Below are positions 27,856 to 37,970 of a stretch of 64,000 bases of DNA, piece by piece (position 1 is the stretch's first letter; every line of letters begins with the position of its first letter). The notes under the pieces are model-generated. The model made no database searches, was not told the DNA's origin, and was given only the letters and a program-made list of their open reading frames with translations. The DNA comes from Verrucomicrobiia bacterium (lineage in GTDB: Bacteria; Verrucomicrobiota; Verrucomicrobiia; Limisphaerales; JAEYXS01), in assembly GCA_036405135.1 (NCBI GenBank), contig DASWYF010000031.1:28522-92521 (forward strand). Direction: 5' to 3'. A program made the translations under genes and the position numbers.

Positions 27856-30558
27856 ATGGCAGCAAATAAAAGCCCGCAATCCGATACCGGCCTTAAAACT
27901 TGGCAATGTCTCGCGCTAGCCTTGGCCGGCCTGCTCGTCCTGCTGCTCATCTCTTTCCATGACGGTCTGGGGGAAGGAATGGTGCATTTCAACAATGACG
28001 CCCCATATGGCATGATCAAGGCGCGGGAGGATTCGGCCATTGCTGGACTTACCGGGTATTGGGAAAACCTGAACTGGGTGGGCATTGAGCAGCCCAGCGG
28101 CCAGCCAGAACTGGGCAATGCTTATTACTTCCTCACCGGAACCGAGCTGTTCTGCAAAACGTTCCCGGCTTTTTCCCTCTTTTTTCTGGGGTTCTGTGGC
28201 TGGGTCTTGTTCCGCGCGCTCAAGTTTCATCCCGTGGTATGTTTTGCGGGAGCAGTAGCGGCGGCTTATAATACCAACTCCTTTTCCAATGCTTGCTGGG
28301 GCTTGGGCACCTGGCCGATCGCCCGCGGTATGGTCCTGCTTGCGATCGCTGCCCTGTTCAGCTACCGCGAGAAGCCGCATTGGTCCAAGCTGGTGCTCGC
28401 AGGCGCTGCCGTGGGCTTCAACATCATGGGTGCTTTCGATACGGGGGCGATTTACAGTCTCTATGTGGCGGCCTTTGGCCTGGCTCTGGCCTTCAGCAAG
28501 GCGAGCGAGCCATTGCTCAAGCGCAGCGGCAAAGGCATACTACAAGTCGGGGTGGTGGCCGTTTGCGCGTTCCTGCTTTCTGCCCATACCGTCATGAACC
28601 TTATCGGCACCCAGGTGCAAGGTGTCGTCGGCATGGAGCAGACGGAGCAGGCTAAACAGGAACGCTGGAAGGGCGCCACACTTTGGAGCTTCCCGAAGAT
28701 CGAAACCCTCAGGCTCGCTGTGCCAGGCATGTTCGGTTATCGCATGTCAGAAAGTCAGACAGCCAAGCCTGCTGATTACTGGGGTACAGTCGGAGCGCAA
28801 GACGATGCTCCCTATACCCGCTATTCCGGTTCTGGCGAATATGCTGGCTTGCTGGTATTGCTGCTGGCCGCATGGGCTTTGGGGCAAAGCCTGCGACGCG
28901 ATGGAAAAGAGCTTTCCGGCGATAATGACAAATATGTCATCTGGTTTTGTGCGATCGCCGGCTTCATCGCCCTGCTCCTCTCATACGGGCGCTTTGCACC
29001 GTTTTACCAGATCATCTACAAACTGCCTTTCTTCTCCACCATCCGGAATCCCATCAAATTCACCAACCCTCTGCACATCTCGCTACTGATCCTGTTCGGC
29101 TACGGGCTGAACAATCTGGTGAAATCCTACTTCTTCACCAGCAAAGGAGAAACCCTGTCTTGGGGGGCTGCGTGGGTGGCATTTAAGAAAATGTCTGATC
29201 AACACGCCAAGAAACTCCTGTATGGTGGAATCGTGCTCCTGGGTGTTTGCGGACTGGCCGGGTTGATCTATTCCTCTTCCTCTGCGGAATTGGTCAGCTA
29301 TCTGGAAAAAGCCCGTTTCACCCCGGAATCCGCCAAGACACTGGCTGCCTACAGCGCCAAGGAAGTCTTCATAGCATTGATGTTTTTCGCTGCTTCCCTG
29401 CTGGTGATCTGGGGCGGGATGAGCGGCTGGCTAAAGCCCCGGCTCGCCTTGGGGATACTGGTGGCGCTGCTGGCGGTGGACTTCGTCCGCGCCAATATGC
29501 CCTGGGTGAATTTCTATGACTACCGGTATCGCTACGCCTCCAATCACGTCATTGATTTCCTGAAGTCGCAATCCCCTTATTGGCGGAACGCCACCGAAGT
29601 TTCTCCCTTGAGCCGCAGTTACCTCCTCACGCCAGAAGCCAATCACTTCGGCGGAGTGTTCAGCGCATGGCTGCAGAACCAATATCAGTATTACCAGATA
29701 CAGTCGCTTGACATCATCCAGATGCCCCGCCCGCCGGTGTTGGAACTCAATTACATCATGAATTTCAAACCGACAGATAACACCACCGGCAGCGACCTGT
29801 ACAAGCTCAGCCGCGTCTGGGAGCTGACCAGCACGCGGTATCTGGTCGGCCTCGAAGGTTATCTGCCCATCCTGAACCAGCAGTTCGACCGCGGTCGCAA
29901 CCGTTTCAGCATCAAGGAAAAATTCCAGTTCACCGCCAAGCCTGGTGCTACGGGAAACATCGGCCAATACGATGTCACCACCGCCCCTTCGGACAAAGGC
30001 CCTTTGGCCATCTTCGAGTTCACGGGCGCCCTGCCCCGAGCCCACATCTATACCCAATGGGAAAGCGGCATGAGCAACAGCATCCTTTACACAAACATGG
30101 GTGCCGTGACGACCAATGAAGCCGCCCTGCCGATGATCGCCGCGCCGGATTTTGACCCTCAGATGAAAGTGCTGATCTCAGAAACCATTCCGGCACCTGC
30201 CTCTTCACCCGCGAAAGAAGGTATGACCAATCGCGTCAGCGACGTGAACATCCAATCGCGCAGCGTGAGCATGAAGGTTGAGGTGGCACAAGATTCCGTG
30301 CTGCTCCTCAACGACCGTCACAGTCCCAACTGGCACGTGTATGTGGATGGCGCGGAACGTCCGCTCTTGCGGGCGAATTACCTCATGCGCGCCGTACAGT
30401 TGAAGCCGGGTGACAAGGAAGTGATCTTTAAGTTCGAGCCCACCGCCAAGTATCTCAAGATCACTGTCGCCTCGATGGCAGTTGCCCTAGGCTTGCTCGT
30501 GTGGTGGCCATTGCGCGAAAAAAGACAGGCTGCCTCCCCGGAACCTGCTGCCAAATAG
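27856..30558 (+). CDS. YfhO-like multi-spanning membrane protein
   Basis: About 900 residues from the ATG at 27856; an ATG at 27817 is also possible, and neither has a clear ribosome-binding site. Roughly a dozen membrane helices occupy the first two thirds (for example CLALALAGLLVLLLISF, FSLFFLGFCGWVLF, GKGILQVGVVAVCAFLL). An extracytoplasmic C-terminal part ends in SPNWHVYVDGAERPLLRANYLMRAV and VIFKFEPTAKYLKI plus a last helix. That ending is characteristic of YfhO, a family related to GT-C glycosyltransferases and implicated in lipid-linked sugar transfer. The methyltransferase gene starts on the very next base after its stop. Confidence 0.8.
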   Translation: MAANKSPQSDTGLKTWQCLALALAGLLVLLLISFHDGLGEGMVHFNNDAPYGMIKAREDSAIAGLTGYWENLNWVGIEQPSGQPELGNAYYFLTGTELFCKTFPAFSLFFLGFCGWVLFRALKFHPVVCFAGAVAAAYNTNSFSNACWGLGTWPIARGMVLLAIAALFSYREKPHWSKLVLAGAAVGFNIMGAFDTGAIYSLYVAAFGLALAFSKASEPLLKRSGKGILQVGVVAVCAFLLSAHTVMNLIGTQVQGVVGMEQTEQAKQERWKGATLWSFPKIETLRLAVPGMFGYRMSESQTAKPADYWGTVGAQDDAPYTRYSGSGEYAGLLVLLLAAWALGQSLRRDGKELSGDNDKYVIWFCAIAGFIALLLSYGRFAPFYQIIYKLPFFSTIRNPIKFTNPLHISLLILFGYGLNNLVKSYFFTSKGETLSWGAAWVAFKKMSDQHAKKLLYGGIVLLGVCGLAGLIYSSSSAELVSYLEKARFTPESAKTLAAYSAKEVFIALMFFAASLLVIWGGMSGWLKPRLALGILVALLAVDFVRANMPWVNFYDYRYRYASNHVIDFLKSQSPYWRNATEVSPLSRSYLLTPEANHFGGVFSAWLQNQYQYYQIQSLDIIQMPRPPVLELNYIMNFKPTDNTTGSDLYKLSRVWELTSTRYLVGLEGYLPILNQQFDRGRNRFSIKEKFQFTAKPGATGNIGQYDVTTAPSDKGPLAIFEFTGALPRAHIYTQWESGMSNSILYTNMGAVTTNEAALPMIAAPDFDPQMKVLISETIPAPASSPAKEGMTNRVSDVNIQSRSVSMKVEVAQDSVLLLNDRHSPNWHVYVDGAERPLLRANYLMRAVQLKPGDKEVIFKFEPTAKYLKITVASMAVALGLLVWWPLREKRQAASPEPAAK

Positions 30559-31335
30559 ATGTCAGACTCCTCTTCATCACATCAGGAATCCTACCGGCAG
30601 AACGAAGCCTACGCCGAGTTTCTCTCCGGTTGGGATGCCGGCTTCTACGCCAAGTACGCTGATACCTTGCGGCCTGCCAATGCCGGGGGGCGGGTGCTGG
30701 ATGTAGGCTGTGGAGTCGGCCAGGTGGTGAACCGCTTGCAAACCGCCGGTTATGAGGCTCACGGTGTGGATGTCTCGGAGCCGAACATCCAACGCGCGGT
30801 GAAATTCAGTCCTCGCTGCCAGCTCTATGACGGGCGCAAGCTGCCCTTCCCTGATGGCTTCTTCGATTCTGCTGGTGCATTGAATGTCTTGGAGCATGTG
30901 GAAGAGCCCGAACTGTTCATCCCTGAGCTTGTGCGCATAGTGAAACGCGGCGGCAAGATCGTGCTCTCCAGTCCGAACTTCTTTCGCGTGCTCGGTTTCA
31001 AAGATTACCATCCCCGAATGCGCGGCATCGGGCAGAAGTGGAGCAACTTCCAACGCTTACAGGAAAAGCGCCGTCAGATCCGCGAGACTCCCGAGCAAGT
31101 GCGCTTTGACCGCATGGAACCCATCAAACGGGAAGCTTTTCAACCGGACGATGATGCCATCATCGCCACGAATCCGCTGGAGATGAGCTTCTTTCTGGAA
31201 CGCGCCGGTTGTCGCGTGGAGAGTGTTTCCTGCACGGATCGTTATGTGGCCGCGCCAGTCGAGTTCGGGTTGAATCTCGGTCCTTGGCGCTGGGGCATGT
31301 TCAATGCCTTCCTCATCGCCACCAAGATCAAGTGA
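30559..31335 (+). CDS. Class I SAM-dependent methyltransferase
   Basis: 258 residues. The SAM-binding motif I is VLDVGCGVGQV, with acidic loop VDVSEPN, then FDSAGALNVLEHVEEPELFI and VKRGGKIVLSSPN, the Methyltransf_11 layout. The start directly follows the YfhO-like stop, so the two are coupled; the pair may modify a glycan or lipid. The true substrate is not readable from the sequence. No signal peptide. Confidence 0.9.
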   Translation: MSDSSSSHQESYRQNEAYAEFLSGWDAGFYAKYADTLRPANAGGRVLDVGCGVGQVVNRLQTAGYEAHGVDVSEPNIQRAVKFSPRCQLYDGRKLPFPDGFFDSAGALNVLEHVEEPELFIPELVRIVKRGGKIVLSSPNFFRVLGFKDYHPRMRGIGQKWSNFQRLQEKRRQIRETPEQVRFDRMEPIKREAFQPDDDAIIATNPLEMSFFLERAGCRVESVSCTDRYVAAPVEFGLNLGPWRWGMFNAFLIATKIK

Positions 31336-31336
31336 T

Positions 31337-32098
31337 TCACAGCCCCGATGGGTGATCGATGAAACTCCACGGCACTCCGCATTTCTTCGAGAGATGCGCT
31401 GAGAGCGCTTTCACTCCAAATGTTTCAGTGGCGTAGTGCCCGCCGTAAATCACATTCACTCCCAATTCTTCCGCCAGCGGAAAAGTCCAGTGTGGCCCTT
31501 CTCCCGTGATGAACGTATCCACACCTTCAGCCGCCGCCTTCTTCACCTCGGCTCCGGCTCCGCCCGTCACCACGCCGATGTTCCGGCAGATCTCCGGTCC
31601 GCACGCGAGCACAGTCGTCTTGCCACCGACCGCCTTTTGCACCCGCGTATCCAATTCCTCCCGGCTGATCTTCGTCGCTGACTTCAGCCCCAAGTATCGC
31701 TTCTTCTCAAAGAAAAACGGCATCATTTTCTTCAAACCAAGCGCCGCGCAAAGTTGTGCGTTGTTCCCCAGCTTCGCATGCAGGTCCAACGGCAGGTGCG
31801 AACTGTAAACCGCTACGTTTCCCTCCAGTAACAGGCGCATGAGCTCATAGCGCTTCCCCGTCCACGGATGCGATGGCGACCAGAATAATCCGTGATGCAC
31901 GATGAGCAGATCAGCTTTCGCTGCGATCGCCTTGCGGACGGTCGCAATGCTGCCATCCACGGCAGCGGCGATCTTCGTAACCTTGCCGGTGTTTTCCACC
32001 TGCAAGCCGTTCACCGCCCCGGGGTAATCTTCCACGTTTGCCGTATCCAGCAACTCGTCACAATACCCCGTCAGCTTTCGCAGTTCCACACTTTGCAT
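31337..32098 (-). CDS. Nif3-like dinuclear metal centre protein
   Basis: About 253 residues from the ATG at 32098, with GGAGA just upstream; an ATG at 32110 is the alternative. Metal-binding motifs include LLIVHHGLFW (HH), YSSHLPLDLH, and late TGEGPHWTF and VIYGGHYATETFGV. The arrangement matches the NIF3/YqfO/GTP cyclohydrolase I type 2 family, a hexameric toroid of uncertain activity. It converges with the methyltransferase gene (one base between stops) and lies downstream of the Kelch gene on the same strand. Confidence 0.93.
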   Translation of the reverse strand: MQSVELRKLTGYCDELLDTANVEDYPGAVNGLQVENTGKVTKIAAAVDGSIATVRKAIAAKADLLIVHHGLFWSPSHPWTGKRYELMRLLLEGNVAVYSSHLPLDLHAKLGNNAQLCAALGLKKMMPFFFEKKRYLGLKSATKISREELDTRVQKAVGGKTTVLACGPEICRNIGVVTGGAGAEVKKAAAEGVDTFITGEGPHWTFPLAEELGVNVIYGGHYATETFGVKALSAHLSKKCGVPWSFIDHPSGL

Positions 32099-32159
32099 GG
32101 TGTTCTCCATGCCATGCCTTGCATCTCAGGCAAAGCTATTTCACCCTCTAAACGAAGGT

Positions 32160-34865
32160 TTACAGTTCAATCGGCTCAACCTTGTAGAAGCCGGTGTCAG
32201 TCTCCGAAAGGATATCGGCATACACGCCTTGCTTGCCTGTCGGAGTGACTATCCCCACTTCTTCCCAAGCCGGATCGTTGATATTCGTCTTCCTCAGGAC
32301 GCGATAGCTCACGCCTGGAACACTGCGCCAGACGACTGTCGGCGTCATGCGGATTCCCAGCGCAAACCCGGAGAATGGATCCAGCGGATTCGTCTCATCT
32401 TCAAATTCCTTCTGGTTCGTGCTGCCGTCATCATCCGGGTCAGCCTTCAGCAATGCATTCGGATTGTGCCGGTAATGTTCGCCAAAATATTCCGCGAGCC
32501 ATTCCGAGCTGACACCCGTGATGTCTTTCGGCGAATAGCTATAGATCTGGGAACTATGCTCAACTCCTGTGTAACCGCCGTAGACCAGCACACTGGCTCC
32601 GGTCCACACCGCATGATGATGGACGCGGGCGGACGGCGCATTCGTCGTCGTCAGCAAAGACCACTTATCCGTCACCGGATTGTAGATGCCGCCCGTGTTC
32701 AAGAATCCCGAATTGTTGAAAGCACCGCCGAATACGAACATCCGGTCACCCGCCCACGTCAACGCATGCCGGTTGCGGGCCGAGGGTGCATTCACCGTGG
32801 ACATAGTCGTCCATGTATCTGTCGTCGGGTTGTAACGCGCACCGTCGTTATAAGACGCCGTTAAACCTTGGTTCGCACCGCCCCATACGATCATCTCCGT
32901 GCCCGTCCACGTTGTTTGGAATAACCAAGTGCGCGCTGACGGCGCATTCACACTGGAGACAGCCCGCCACGTATCCGTCTCAACATTGTAAGCTGCACCA
33001 TCACCCAATGCTCCCGCTGAGCCAGAACCGCCCCATACCACTAGCTCAGCGCCGCTCCAAGCGTGAGCCGGCAGGCAACGCGCAATTGGCGCACCGACAG
33101 AAGCGAGCGCACGCCAGCTATCCGACTCCGGATTGTAGATAGCTCCGTCATTGAGATAGGTACCGTTCGAGACACCACCCCATACGATGACTTCCTCTCC
33201 CGTCCACGCGATCGCTGGATAACTCCGTGCCGAAGGCGCACCTACCGTGGACATCACGTGCCATGTATCCGTCTTCGGATCATAACGGCCGCCAGAATTC
33301 AACTGCGCGCCGTTGTATCCACCCCAGACGATGAACTCCGTCCCTGTCCACACACCTGCATGCTGCGAACGGTTTTCCGGTTTGTCCACCTCACTCATCG
33401 GCGTCCAAGTGTTGCTCGCTGGTGAATAACGCGCACCGCTATCGTAAGAAACTCCAAAACCCTCGCCACCCCAGATCAACAATTCCTTGCCCGTCCATGC
33501 GGAAACATAGATAGAGCGACCCGGCACTTCCGTATTATTTGCACGCTGCAACCATTCACCCATCATCGGCACAGAGCTGGTGCTATTCGGATCACTTCCA
33601 CCGTCGAACTCCACCAGATTGTTGAACCCATCTCCATCCGGGTCAGCATACTCTGCTGCTGCCGGTTGATGACGGAAATAGCCGCCAAAATTCTCTGCCA
33701 GCCATTGGCTCATGATCACTTGATAATTGAATGAAGGCGAATAGCTCGTGCAGTCTTGGTTATGACCGGAACCATTGTAACCGCCATACACCAGCACACT
33801 TGCTCCCGTCCACACCGCTGAATGATGCACCCGGGCTCCTGGTGCACCAGTCGTCGTCATCGGGGCCCAAGTGTCCGTCACCGGGTTATAGGAAGCCCCG
33901 GTATTCGAGTATGTCCCCGTCCCTGCGCCGGTCGCCCCACCGAACAAAACCATTTCCTTGCCTGTCCACGCCATCGCCGCGCGGTTGCGACCGCTCGGCG
34001 CTCCTGTGGAAGACATCGTCGTCCACGTATCCGTCGTCGGATTGTAGCGCGCACCATCGTTAAACGTCTGCGATAAAGCCAGATTACCACCACCCCACAC
34101 GATCAATTCCGTCCCCGTCCAGACCGGCGTCAAAATCCAAGTCCGCGCGGAAGGAGCGTTGACCGAAGATACCGGACGCCACGTATCCGTTGCCGGATTG
34201 TATAACGCGCCGTCGTTGTGAACGATCGAGTTGTTATGACCGCCCCAAATGAGCATTTCTGTCCCCGTCCAGACCGCATTCACGCCACCACGTGCGGAAG
34301 GAGCCCCAGTGGTACTCATCGGTCTCCAAGTGTTATTGGTCGGATTATACAAAGCTCCACTCGCCAGCAATACGTTACCAGCCCCATGCCCGCTCCAGAT
34401 GATCATTTCGCTACCGGTCCAGATCACTGCGGCTGCTGAACGCGCCGCTGGTGCACCGGTCGTCGATGTCGCCTGCCAAGAATCGGTGGAGGGATTGTAA
34501 CGTCCGCCTGATTGCAGATAGCTCCCATTGTAACCGCCCCAAACGATCATCTCCGTCCCCGTCCATACCGCATTATGCTGCGAACGGTTCGCTGGCGCAT
34601 TCACCGTGGAGGTGGCCGTCCAGCTATTGCTCTTCACCAGAAAACGCGCACCCGAGTTGTAGGAAACTCCAGGACCCTCACCACCCCAGATGATCATCTC
34701 CTGCCCGGTCCACACCGCAGAATGGACTGCTCTTCCTGGAACGACCGTGGCCGCACTACGCCCAAGCCATTCATCTGGTGTACCCACCGCTTTGGCATTG
34801 GTTAAGGCTAAAAATGCCAAACACAACACCATCAGTCCGGCTTTGAGACAGAGTTTGGTATTCAT
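32160..34865 (-). CDS. Exported protein with two tandem Kelch-like propellers
   Basis: 901 residues. A signal peptide (MNTKLCLKAGLMVLCLAFLALTNAKA) is followed by two similar halves. Each has about six repeats of roughly 50 residues with the pattern AVWTGTEMIVWGG...G-x-RYNP-x-TD-x-W (about 30-385 and 440-790), typical of galactose-oxidase-like/Kelch blades. Each half ends with a hinge containing a calcium-loop motif: ADPDGDGFNNLVEFDGGSDPN after the first and ADPDDDGSTNQKEFEDETNP after the second. A beta domain closes the protein. It arose by internal duplication. It is probably extracellular or cell-surface; a ligand cannot be named. AGGAGA about ten bases ahead of the ATG is a good ribosome-binding site. 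Confidence 0.88.
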   Translation of the reverse strand: MNTKLCLKAGLMVLCLAFLALTNAKAVGTPDEWLGRSAATVVPGRAVHSAVWTGQEMIIWGGEGPGVSYNSGARFLVKSNSWTATSTVNAPANRSQHNAVWTGTEMIVWGGYNGSYLQSGGRYNPSTDSWQATSTTGAPAARSAAAVIWTGSEMIIWSGHGAGNVLLASGALYNPTNNTWRPMSTTGAPSARGGVNAVWTGTEMLIWGGHNNSIVHNDGALYNPATDTWRPVSSVNAPSARTWILTPVWTGTELIVWGGGNLALSQTFNDGARYNPTTDTWTTMSSTGAPSGRNRAAMAWTGKEMVLFGGATGAGTGTYSNTGASYNPVTDTWAPMTTTGAPGARVHHSAVWTGASVLVYGGYNGSGHNQDCTSYSPSFNYQVIMSQWLAENFGGYFRHQPAAAEYADPDGDGFNNLVEFDGGSDPNSTSSVPMMGEWLQRANNTEVPGRSIYVSAWTGKELLIWGGEGFGVSYDSGARYSPASNTWTPMSEVDKPENRSQHAGVWTGTEFIVWGGYNGAQLNSGGRYDPKTDTWHVMSTVGAPSARSYPAIAWTGEEVIVWGGVSNGTYLNDGAIYNPESDSWRALASVGAPIARCLPAHAWSGAELVVWGGSGSAGALGDGAAYNVETDTWRAVSSVNAPSARTWLFQTTWTGTEMIVWGGANQGLTASYNDGARYNPTTDTWTTMSTVNAPSARNRHALTWAGDRMFVFGGAFNNSGFLNTGGIYNPVTDKWSLLTTTNAPSARVHHHAVWTGASVLVYGGYTGVEHSSQIYSYSPKDITGVSSEWLAEYFGEHYRHNPNALLKADPDDDGSTNQKEFEDETNPLDPFSGFALGIRMTPTVVWRSVPGVSYRVLRKTNINDPAWEEVGIVTPTGKQGVYADILSETDTGFYKVEPIEL

Positions 34866-35314
34866 CTTATCTTGATCTCCTGTTAGATGGAATGTCCTGT
34901 GACGACTCCTTGGTTGTTAGGAAATATTTTTCAAAATGACTGCTGGCGTGTCCAGCCTAGAATCTTCTCCTTGCCATTTTTTTGATCTCATCTGAACAAG
35001 TCATATCCTTTTTGCACACGCTCAACCCGCTTCTTCTGCCCGTTTGGAAAATGTATTTTATGGGAACAGCAGGGAATGGCCGCCAGAGTGCATCCTTTGC
35101 TTTAGCGGCCATCCGACACTAACCCAACTTTCATTTCACCCCTCACCCTCCCTTCTGTCATTTCCCATAATGAACCTTTTTCACGGTCTTTATATTTTCC
35201 ACCCCCTGATACCTCCCAAAACCACGCCCAGAATCTCCTTCAAATATTTACTTAACCCCTATTGAATTCCTCCCCGCACTCCTTATAGTGCGCTCGACTT
35301 TTGCATCGCAAAAA
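34866..35314. other. Gene-free divergent region between the Kelch gene and speA
   Basis: 449 bases holding the upstream regions of two divergent genes. The Kelch ribosome-binding site is next to its ATG. Near speA a weak promoter-like pair TTGAAT (35263) and TATAGT (35284) can be seen with a short spacer. No convincing coding frame or structured RNA was seen. Confidence 0.5.
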
Positions 35315-37252
35315 ATGAGCAACCAGCAGGACGGAGCCGGCCAATGGAACATCCAGGCGGCGCGCACTCTTTACAACGTTGATCGTTGGGGCGCGAAATA
35401 TTTCGACATCAACGAACAAGGCAACGTCGCGGTCACGCCTCTTCAGGAAGCCGGTGCCAGCGTCGATATCACCGACGTCATCGAGGAAGCCAAGGCGCGC
35501 GGACTCAAGTTCCCCCTGCTCATCCGCTTCCAGGACATCCTGCGTCATCGCGTCCAGTCCATCAACCAAGCTTTCCGCAACTCCATCGCAGAGTTCAATT
35601 ACCAGGGCCAGTACCGCGGTGTGTTCCCCATCAAGGTGAACCAACTCCGCGAAGTGGTGGAAGAGATCCTCGACGCCGGCAAGCAATACAACTTCGGTCT
35701 CGAAGTCGGCAGCAAGCCCGAGCTCTATGCCGGTCTCGCCCTCCAGAACCAGATGGGCGGTCTCATCATTTGCAACGGCTACAAAGATCCCGGCTTCGTG
35801 AAGATGGCCCTCATGGGCATCAAGCTCGGCCGCAAGGTCATCATGGTCGTGGAAAAGCTCGAAGAGCTGAAGCAAATCATCACTGTCTCCAAGCAAGTCG
35901 GTGTGGAACCCATGGTCGGCATCCGCGCCCGTCTGCTCAGCAAGGGTGCTGGCAAATGGGCCGAGAGCGGTGGCGAGAACGCCAAGTTCGGCCTCAGCAC
36001 TTCCGAGATGCTCGAAGCCGCCGAACTCCTCAAGGCCGAGAACCTCACGCAATGCTTCAAGCTTCTGCACTTCCACATCGGTTCGCAGGTGCCTGATATT
36101 TTGACCGTGAAGAAGGCCGTGCAGGAAGCCAGCCGCTTCTACGCCAAGCTCCACAAGATGGGCTTCCCCATCGAGTTCGTGGATGTCGGCGGCGGTTTGG
36201 GCGTGGATTACGATGGCAGCCGTTCCGCCTTCGATAGCTCCACGAACTACACCCTCCAGGAATACACGAACGACATCGTCTATTACATCGGCAACATCTG
36301 CGATGCCGAGAAGGTGCCGCATCCGAACATCGTCAGCGAGAGCGGTCGCGCCATCGTCGCGCATCACAGTGTGCTCGTCGTGGAAGTCTTCGGCTCCATC
36401 GCCAAACAACAGACCGCCACTCATCTCAAGTATGGCGAGAACGAACATTCGCTCGTCAAAGAGCTTTTGGACATCCGCCAGAACCTCCCCAAGCTGAACA
36501 AGCTCGAGGCTTATCACGACGCGCTCGAACGCAAAGAAGACGCGCACCAGATGTTCACGCTCGGCGTCATGGAATTGCCCGACAAGGCGAAGATCGAGAA
36601 CCTCTACTGGGACATCAGCCAAGCCGTTGTGGAATCCTTCCGCGGCCAAGCCTACATCCCCGAGGAGATCCGCAAGCTCGAAGACAGCTTGGGGGATCAA
36701 TACCTCTGTAACTTCTCCGTGTTCCAATCTTTGTTGGATCACTGGGCTCTCGGTCAGTTGTTCCCCATCATGCCCATCGCTCGGTTGAATGAGAAGCCGG
36801 ACCGCGAAGGCACTTTGGTGGACATCACCTGCGATTCCGATGGTCAGATCAACAAGTTCATCGATCTCCGCGACGTCCGCGATACCCTGCCCCTCCATTC
36901 CCTCAAGCAGAATGGCAACGGCAACGAGCCTTACCGCATCGGCTTCTTCCTCATGGGCGCTTATCAGGACATCATGGGTGATCTTCACAACCTCTTCGGT
37001 CGTGTGAACGAAGTCCACGTGTTCCTCGATCCCGATGAACCCTGCGGCTACTACGTCGAGGAAGTCATCGAAGGCAACACCATCGTGCAATGCCTCGCCG
37101 CCGTGCAATACGACGAACGCGATCTCTGCCGTCAGGTGAAAGCTCAGGTGGATGAAGCCATCAAGAGCGACCGTTTGAAACCGTCCGAAGGCATGCGCCT
37201 CTTGGACGATTACGAACGCGGCTTGCGCGAATACACCTATCTCTCATTCTAG
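35315..37252 (+). CDS. speA: Biosynthetic arginine decarboxylase
   Basis: 645 residues from the ATG at 35315; an in-frame GTG at 35288 is less likely. The N-terminal half is a PLP-binding barrel with the lysine in GVFPIKVNQLREVVEEI. Further motifs are GLEVGSKPELYAGLAL, FHIGSQVPDI, VDVGGGLGVDYDGS, SESGRAIVAHHSVLV, and the C-terminal CDSDGQI and GAYQDIMGDLHNLFGRV. It matches SpeA in length and order of motifs. The enzyme makes agmatine from arginine for polyamine synthesis. A long frame on the opposite strand is an artefact of codon bias. A membrane-protein gene starts seven bases after the stop. Confidence 0.96.
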   Translation: MSNQQDGAGQWNIQAARTLYNVDRWGAKYFDINEQGNVAVTPLQEAGASVDITDVIEEAKARGLKFPLLIRFQDILRHRVQSINQAFRNSIAEFNYQGQYRGVFPIKVNQLREVVEEILDAGKQYNFGLEVGSKPELYAGLALQNQMGGLIICNGYKDPGFVKMALMGIKLGRKVIMVVEKLEELKQIITVSKQVGVEPMVGIRARLLSKGAGKWAESGGENAKFGLSTSEMLEAAELLKAENLTQCFKLLHFHIGSQVPDILTVKKAVQEASRFYAKLHKMGFPIEFVDVGGGLGVDYDGSRSAFDSSTNYTLQEYTNDIVYYIGNICDAEKVPHPNIVSESGRAIVAHHSVLVVEVFGSIAKQQTATHLKYGENEHSLVKELLDIRQNLPKLNKLEAYHDALERKEDAHQMFTLGVMELPDKAKIENLYWDISQAVVESFRGQAYIPEEIRKLEDSLGDQYLCNFSVFQSLLDHWALGQLFPIMPIARLNEKPDREGTLVDITCDSDGQINKFIDLRDVRDTLPLHSLKQNGNGNEPYRIGFFLMGAYQDIMGDLHNLFGRVNEVHVFLDPDEPCGYYVEEVIEGNTIVQCLAAVQYDERDLCRQVKAQVDEAIKSDRLKPSEGMRLLDDYERGLREYTYLSF

Positions 37253-37259
37253 GCGCAGC

Positions 37260-37970
37260 ATGTCTGCCCCTGCCGGCATAGACCCCGAGCTGATGCCTTC
37301 CTTACGAAGGCTGCTGCGAGGTCTGTCCGCGCTGTTCTGGGCCCTGCCGCTCACCTTGATCACGTGTGTTCAGAGCGCCGTCACCGAATGGCTGCGCCCC
37401 ATGGGCATGCTCCCACCCGTCATCATGACCGGCCTGCTTTATTATGGTCTGCATGAACTCGGTCATTTCCAGAGACAGGAGCGCGTGTGGATGGATGCCT
37501 TGGACCGCACCAAGCTCTTCGCCCTCATCAACCTCGGCCTGTCCCCTTTCATCTATTGGTGGAATCAGTTTCCTGCCATCGGCTTTTTCTTCCAGGCCAT
37601 CGTGGTCATGGGAGTCTGCAGCGTGATGTTCCTCATTTCCCTGAACTTCATGCTGCAACGCCTCACCGCGATGCTCCCCGATGAGATGCTCCGTGCCGAA
37701 ACCAAGGTCTTCACCCAGATGAACCTGATTTTGATCGCCGTCCTCATCTGCGTCGGTGCCATCTTTCAGGCTCTCTCCGCCATCGAGAATCTTCCGGACG
37801 TTGTCATCAACATCCTGAACATCCTCTACGCCACCCGCCGCGCCTGGCTGTTACTGCTCGCGCTCCTGCCGTTGGCCATGACGATGACCTTGCTCTGGAA
37901 AACCAAAGAAGTCGTCCTCAGCTCCATCTTCGGCAACCGCGACCTCTTGGTAAAACCTCCGCAGAGCTAA
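37260..37970 (+). CDS. Uncharacterised five-helix membrane protein following speA
   Basis: 236 residues. Hydrophobic segments lie at about 23-43, 51-68, 86-100, 104-130 and 150-172, with another near 192-212. A GLHELGHF stretch between helices is reminiscent of an HExxH metal site but lacks the second His at the right spacing. The start is close to the speA stop, so it is probably co-transcribed; a link to polyamine transport is only a guess. I do not recognise the family. Confidence 0.8.
   Translation: MSAPAGIDPELMPSLRRLLRGLSALFWALPLTLITCVQSAVTEWLRPMGMLPPVIMTGLLYYGLHELGHFQRQERVWMDALDRTKLFALINLGLSPFIYWWNQFPAIGFFFQAIVVMGVCSVMFLISLNFMLQRLTAMLPDEMLRAETKVFTQMNLILIAVLICVGAIFQALSAIENLPDVVINILNILYATRRAWLLLLALLPLAMTMTLLWKTKEVVLSSIFGNRDLLVKPPQS

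Noticed and set aside
35044..35265. Plus-strand frame upstream of speA
   Set aside because: Pro/Ser/Leu-rich random translation with no start signal.
35252..37108. Open frame of 618 codons opposite speA
   Set aside because: It mirrors the codon pattern of speA (Asp/Glu/Leu/His rich translation) and shows no domain; SpeA itself is certain.
37444..37470. HELGH in the membrane protein after speA, as a zinc-protease site
   Set aside because: The pattern H-E-L-G-H lacks the HExxH spacing and no third ligand is seen.
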